Shown here: piece after piece, positions 12,565 to 15,909 of the stretch
Layout of the letters: every line of letters begins with the position of its first letter
Numbering within the stretch: position 1 is the stretch's first letter
From: JADFNO01 sp965369945
GTDB lineage: Bacteria > Planctomycetota > Phycisphaerae > Phycisphaerales > SM1A02
Assembly (NCBI GenBank): GCA_965369945.1
Contig: CBDUST010000073.1
Location: forward strand, 1 to 15,909
DNA length: 15,909 nt
Direction of reading: 5' to 3'
The notes under the pieces: generated by a model
Databases searched by the model: none
Told to the model about the DNA's origin: nothing
What the model saw: only the letters and a program-made list of their open reading frames with translations
Translations under genes and position numbers: made by a program

Positions 12565-15317
12565 TGGCAAAGAAGGTCGCGACCATCCGAGTTTTCCAAT
12601 TGGCCAAGGACATTGGCGTGACGTCCAAGGACGTCGTTGCCAAATGTCAGGCTGAGGGGATCGAGAACATCACCAACCACATGTCGGCGGTGTCGACGGG
12701 CTTGTCCGCGACGGTCCGAGAGTGGTTCGGCGAGGGTCAGTCGTCTGCGATCACGGCGATCGAGACGGCCGCGCCGGTCGACGTTGCCAAGGCGCGGGCC
12801 AAAGTTAAGAAGAAGACTAAGAAGAAGGCAGCGAAGAAGACGGCGACGGAGGTATTAGCCGAGGCCGCACCGACGATGGAAGAGGCGCCGCAGGTTGAGG
12901 CCGTGGCCGAGACCGTGGTGGTGGCCGAGCCGCCGCCGCCCGTCCCGCCGCCTGCCGCCGAACCACCGCCGCCACCACAACCGGCACCCGAGGAGCCGGT
13001 GGTCCCGGCGCTTGCCCCTGCGGCCAAAGCCCCAACTCCCGTCGACGGTTCGCCGAAGATGAACATCCCGGACCGCCCGAAAGTGATCGCGCGGGTGGGC
13101 CCGATGCTCTCAACGCCGACCGAAACCAAGTTGGCCGGCCCGAGGGTGATTCGCGTAGAGAGCCCGGAGGTGATCCGACCACCACGGCCGGCACAGCACC
13201 CCGAGACGACGATCCGACGCGGCGGCCCCCGCGCCGGCCGAGGTGTTGGAACAGTCTCGCCCGACGCGCCGCCGTTTGCCGGGGATCCGGCACGAACCGG
13301 ACGCGGCGCCGCTTCCCGGCGAAACAAACGCCGCACTACAACTGCTCGAGACGAAGGCGGCCGCGTCGGGCGCGCTCAGCCCGGCGATCAACAGCAGCGG
13401 TCGGACTGGACCCAGCAGGATTTACTGGAGCGTGACCGCCGGCTGACTCGATCCGGCGGCTTCTTCAAGGCTCATCGTCGCGACAACCTCAAGCGCACCA
13501 CCGGTGCTGGGCAACGCGCGCTAAGCCCAGCCGAGGCGGGCGGGACGGTCGAGATTCAGGAGCCGATCACGATCAAGAACCTTTCTTCAGCGACTGGTGT
13601 GAGAGCTGCGAACATTGTGCGTTCGCTTTTCCTGGCAGGAAAACAGGTGACGGTCAACTCCACGATCGACACTGAGACCGCCGTTGAGGTCATGCTCGAA
13701 TTCAACGTCGAACTGCAGGTCATCGAGCAAATAACCGCTCAGGAACTAATCGTTCAGCAGTTTCGCGAGCGCGAGGTCATCGACGAACGGCCGCGCAACC
13801 CGGTGATCACCATCCTTGGGCATGTCGATCATGGAAAAACGTCGCTGCTGGATCAGATCCGCAATGCCAAGGTCGCTGAATCAGAGGCCGGTGGGATTAC
13901 CCAGGCTACCAGCGCGTTCCAGGTGCCCGTTCGTAGCGGCGACAAAGAACGGCTGATCACCTTCATCGACACGCCCGGCCATGAGGCGTTTACAGAGATG
14001 CGTTCCCGAGGAGCGACCGTCACCGACCTCGTGGTGCTCGTGGTCGCCGCGGACGATGGCGTGATGCCTCAAACTGTCGAGTCGATCAACCACGCCAAAG
14101 CCGCTCAAGTTCCGACCATCATCGCACTGAACAAGATCGACAAGCCCGAGGCGACCGAGGCCAATCTTCAACGGATCTATGGACAGCTGGCTGAGCACGA
14201 GTTGGCTCCGCCGGATTGGGGTGGCTCTACTGAAATCATCAAGACAAGCGCGCTGAAGAACGAAGGAATCCAGGACCTTCTGGACGTGCTGGACTATCAA
14301 GCCGACCTGCTGGAGCTCAAGGCCGATTTCGGCGGATTGGCCGAGGGAACCGTGCTCGAAGCAAGGCTCCAAGAGGGACGCGGTCCCGTCGCCAGCGTGC
14401 TTGTGCAGCGTGGGTGTCTCAAGAAGGGCGACTTCATCAGCATCGGCCGGGCCTTCGGTCGTGTTCGTGACATCGTGGACGACCACGGGAAGCAGATCAC
14501 CGAGGCTGGCCCGTCCATGCCGGTTGTGCTCTCGGGTATCAGTGAGGTGCCGGACCCCGGTGACCGGTTCTACGTGGTCAAGAGTCTTAAGGACGCCGAG
14601 GCGGCTGCCCAGGAGCGCCGCGACCTGGAGCGCGATCGCGATCTGGCCACGGAGAAGATCACACTCGACAACATCTTCGAACGGATGTCCGCCGACACGA
14701 AGAAGGTGCTGCCGTTGATCATCAAGGGCGATGTGCAGGGTTCAGTCGATACGATCAAAGTTGTCCTCGAGAAGATATCCACCGATGAGGTGATGATTGT
14801 CGTCAAACACGCAGCCGTCGGCGGCGTCAATGAATCCGATATCCTCCTGGCGAAGGCGACGGGGTCCATCATCGTCGGATTCAACGTCACCTCGTCGGCC
14901 AAAGCACGCAAGCGCGCCGATGAGAAGCACGTCGACATCCGTCTTTACGACGTGATCTACGACATCACCGACGATGTGACGAAGGCTGCCGAAGGATTGC
15001 TTGATCCTGAGCATAAGATCGAAATCATTGGACACGCAGATGTCCGAGAGGTCTTCAAGATCTCTCGCGTGGGGATGATCGCGGGCTGTTATGTCACCGA
15101 CGGCGTGATCGAGCGCAACGCGTTCATCCGTATCACGCGCGGCGACATTGTCGTCGAGAAGGATCGGAAGCTCGAGCAGCTCAAGCGCTTCAAAGACGAT
15201 GCCAAGGAAGTCGGCAACGGTCAGGAGTGCGGCATGAAGATCGAAGGTTACGACGACATCAAGGCTGGAGATGTATTGGAGTGCTACAGGAGACTGGAGG
15301 TCAAGAGAAAGCTTTAG
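12564..15317 (+). CDS. infB: Translation initiation factor IF-2
   Basis: IF-2 is the GTPase that brings initiator tRNA to the ribosome. The 917-aa protein starts at ATG 12564, overlapping the nusA stop by one base with GGAG just upstream. Domains: IF2 N-terminal module (1-55, IRVFQLAKDIGVTSKDVVAK); Lys-rich stretch (80-92); Pro/Glu linker (96-165); Arg/Gly-rich linker (200-320); second N-terminal module (333-400); G domain with GHVDHGKT (419-426), DTPGHEAF (469-476), NKID (523-526) and a TSALKNEG-type G5; then the beta-barrel and C-terminal tRNA-binding domains. The switch I segment reads GGITQATSAFQV (443-454), where bacterial IF-2 normally has GGITQHIGAY. Otherwise it is complete and of normal length. 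Confidence 0.96.
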   Translation: MAKKVATIRVFQLAKDIGVTSKDVVAKCQAEGIENITNHMSAVSTGLSATVREWFGEGQSSAITAIETAAPVDVAKARAKVKKKTKKKAAKKTATEVLAEAAPTMEEAPQVEAVAETVVVAEPPPPVPPPAAEPPPPPQPAPEEPVVPALAPAAKAPTPVDGSPKMNIPDRPKVIARVGPMLSTPTETKLAGPRVIRVESPEVIRPPRPAQHPETTIRRGGPRAGRGVGTVSPDAPPFAGDPARTGRGAASRRNKRRTTTARDEGGRVGRAQPGDQQQRSDWTQQDLLERDRRLTRSGGFFKAHRRDNLKRTTGAGQRALSPAEAGGTVEIQEPITIKNLSSATGVRAANIVRSLFLAGKQVTVNSTIDTETAVEVMLEFNVELQVIEQITAQELIVQQFREREVIDERPRNPVITILGHVDHGKTSLLDQIRNAKVAESEAGGITQATSAFQVPVRSGDKERLITFIDTPGHEAFTEMRSRGATVTDLVVLVVAADDGVMPQTVESINHAKAAQVPTIIALNKIDKPEATEANLQRIYGQLAEHELAPPDWGGSTEIIKTSALKNEGIQDLLDVLDYQADLLELKADFGGLAEGTVLEARLQEGRGPVASVLVQRGCLKKGDFISIGRAFGRVRDIVDDHGKQITEAGPSMPVVLSGISEVPDPGDRFYVVKSLKDAEAAAQERRDLERDRDLATEKITLDNIFERMSADTKKVLPLIIKGDVQGSVDTIKVVLEKISTDEVMIVVKHAAVGGVNESDILLAKATGSIIVGFNVTSSAKARKRADEKHVDIRLYDVIYDITDDVTKAAEGLLDPEHKIEIIGHADVREVFKISRVGMIAGCYVTDGVIERNAFIRITRGDIVVEKDRKLEQLKRFKDDAKEVGNGQECGMKIEGYDDIKAGDVLECYRRLEVKRKL

Positions 15318-15331
15318 GAAGACGCGACGAC

Positions 15332-15405
15332 GGGCCGCAGCAAACCGGCCCAAGTGAGTGGATATTGGTATCGACCGCTCTACATGCGGCGAACAGGATC
15401 CACTC
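15332..15405 (+). other. Two hairpins in the infB-rbfA gap
   Basis: GGGCCG (15332-15337) pairs with CGGCCC (15346-15351) across an 8-nt loop. Next, GAGTGGAT (15356-15363) pairs with ATCCACTC (15398-15405), enclosing an inner CCGC/GCGG stem (15375-15378, 15386-15389). A CCCTTTTTCTC stretch lies about 14 nt after the second stem (from about 15420), too far for a standard terminator, so an attenuator or mRNA-processing structure is possible but unproven. Confidence 0.45.
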
Positions 15406-15488
15406 GGTGATCGAGCGTTCCCTTTTTCTCTGTTGTGTTGCGGCAGCTTAAGGCGTTGGTTGCAGGATGTCGTGTCCTGGAATGACTT

Positions 15489-15875
15489 ATGAGCATACGA
15501 ACGGAACAAGTCGCTTCACTTATTCAGCGGGCAGTGCAGAATCAGCTGAGCCGTGGCCTCAATGACCCGCGCATTCGCGGAATGATCTCCGTGACGAAAG
15601 TCACCGTAGCGCCTGATCTGACCGACGCGACGATCTACGTATCAGTGATGCCTGACAAGTACACCAACCTGACTTTGCGCGGGTTGCAGCACGCAGCACC
15701 TCATCTCCAACGAGCGCTTGGGCGAGCCGTTCGGCTCCGTCGACAGCCGAGGCTGCTATTCAAAGTGGATGAATCGATAAAACTTGCGGCCGAAACGTTT
15801 GCCGCAATTACCGAGGTGACCGTAGTGGATCGCCACGCGCCGACCGAAGCGCGGACGGAGGGCTCCGGATCGTGA
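15489..15875 (+). CDS. rbfA: Ribosome-binding factor A
   Basis: RbfA acts in late 30S maturation, on 16S rRNA near the platform and 5' end helix. The 128-aa product begins MSIRTEQVASLIQRAVQNQL and contains LNDPRIRGMISVTKVTVAPDLTDATIYVSVM, the KH-type fold hallmark (DPRI.G..SVT.V.VS.DL..A.VYVS). It ends with a Thr/Glu-rich tail. Length is usual for the family. ATG at 15489 has only a weak GGA at about -9. Position after nusA-infB is the classical order, though about 170 bp of hairpin-bearing sequence separates it from infB. Its TGA overlaps the GTG of the next gene. Confidence 0.93.
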   Translation: MSIRTEQVASLIQRAVQNQLSRGLNDPRIRGMISVTKVTVAPDLTDATIYVSVMPDKYTNLTLRGLQHAAPHLQRALGRAVRLRRQPRLLFKVDESIKLAAETFAAITEVTVVDRHAPTEARTEGSGS

Positions 15876-15909
15876 AGAAAGCTGCTGACGCCGGTCGCAA
15901 CTTCAGTGC
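15872..15909 (+). CDS. Start of next gene in the operon, truncated by the window edge
   Basis: GTG at 15872 overlaps the rbfA stop (GTGA) and opens MKKAADAGRNFS before the edge. GGAGG lies about 10 nt upstream. The overlap with rbfA makes a coupled gene likely; DHH-family oligoribonuclease (NrnA-like) or truB genes often follow rbfA, but twelve residues are too few to identify it. Confidence 0.5.
   Translation, partial: MKKAADAGRNFS

Noticed and set aside
13243..13446. Frames overlapping the low-complexity linker of infB on both strands
   Set aside because: They are by-products of the high G+C, Pro/Arg-rich linker; the infB frame is continuous through it.

Overview
The window looks like chromosomal DNA from a Gram-negative, flagellated bacterium, most likely a planctomycete (Phycisphaerae-like). 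This is inferred from the lipid A gene lpxI, a periplasmic-disulfide DsbD, fliM, the divergent nusA-infB-rbfA order without a recognisable rimP, frequent starts without a Shine-Dalgarno sequence, and G+C-rich intergenic palindromes of a type common in that phylum. The phylum call rests on gene content and style only; no rRNA is present. No tRNA, rRNA, CRISPR array or insertion sequence was seen.

Layout. (1) Positions 1-600, minus strand: a FtsJ/TlyA-like methyltransferase runs off the left edge. It lacks a start codon, and a known kind of intergenic palindrome lies inside its open frame. A second, ~125-bp MITE-like inverted-repeat element (469-593) follows. (2) 590-3439, minus strand: a compact group, in transcription order a short HicB-like gene with its own terminator, then a 56-aa unknown gene, hicA, lpxI, a 244-aa unknown gene and a MNT-type nucleotidyltransferase. 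The 56-aa gene to the 244-aa gene are joined by overlapping stop/start codons, so an essential-type lipid A gene sits among toxin-antitoxin-like genes. (3) 3645-7042, plus strand: a WecA/TagO-like undecaprenyl-phosphate sugar-1-phosphate transferase overlapping a 749-aa O-antigen ligase/polymerase-like protein with a TPR tail. Together they suggest initiation and polymerisation or ligation of a surface polysaccharide. (4) 7065-9194, minus strand: DsbD with an extra, cysteine-free thioredoxin fold at its C-terminus, convergent with the ligase. (5) 9398-10432, plus strand: a lone fliM. (6) 10433-10992: 560 bp without a convincing gene, probably the promoter and leader of the next operon. (7) 10993-15909, plus strand: nusA-infB-rbfA and the first codons of a fourth gene, the conserved transcription/translation operon; nusA/infB and rbfA/next gene overlap, while infB and rbfA are separated by a hairpin-bearing gap.

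The most unusual features are the palindrome read in frame inside the methyltransferase, the MITE-like element that supplies the stop codon of the nucleotidyltransferase, the lpxI/toxin-antitoxin-like operon with a 56-aa protein in the usual antitoxin position, the extra degenerate thioredoxin domain of DsbD, and an IF2 whose switch I region departs from the usual sequence.
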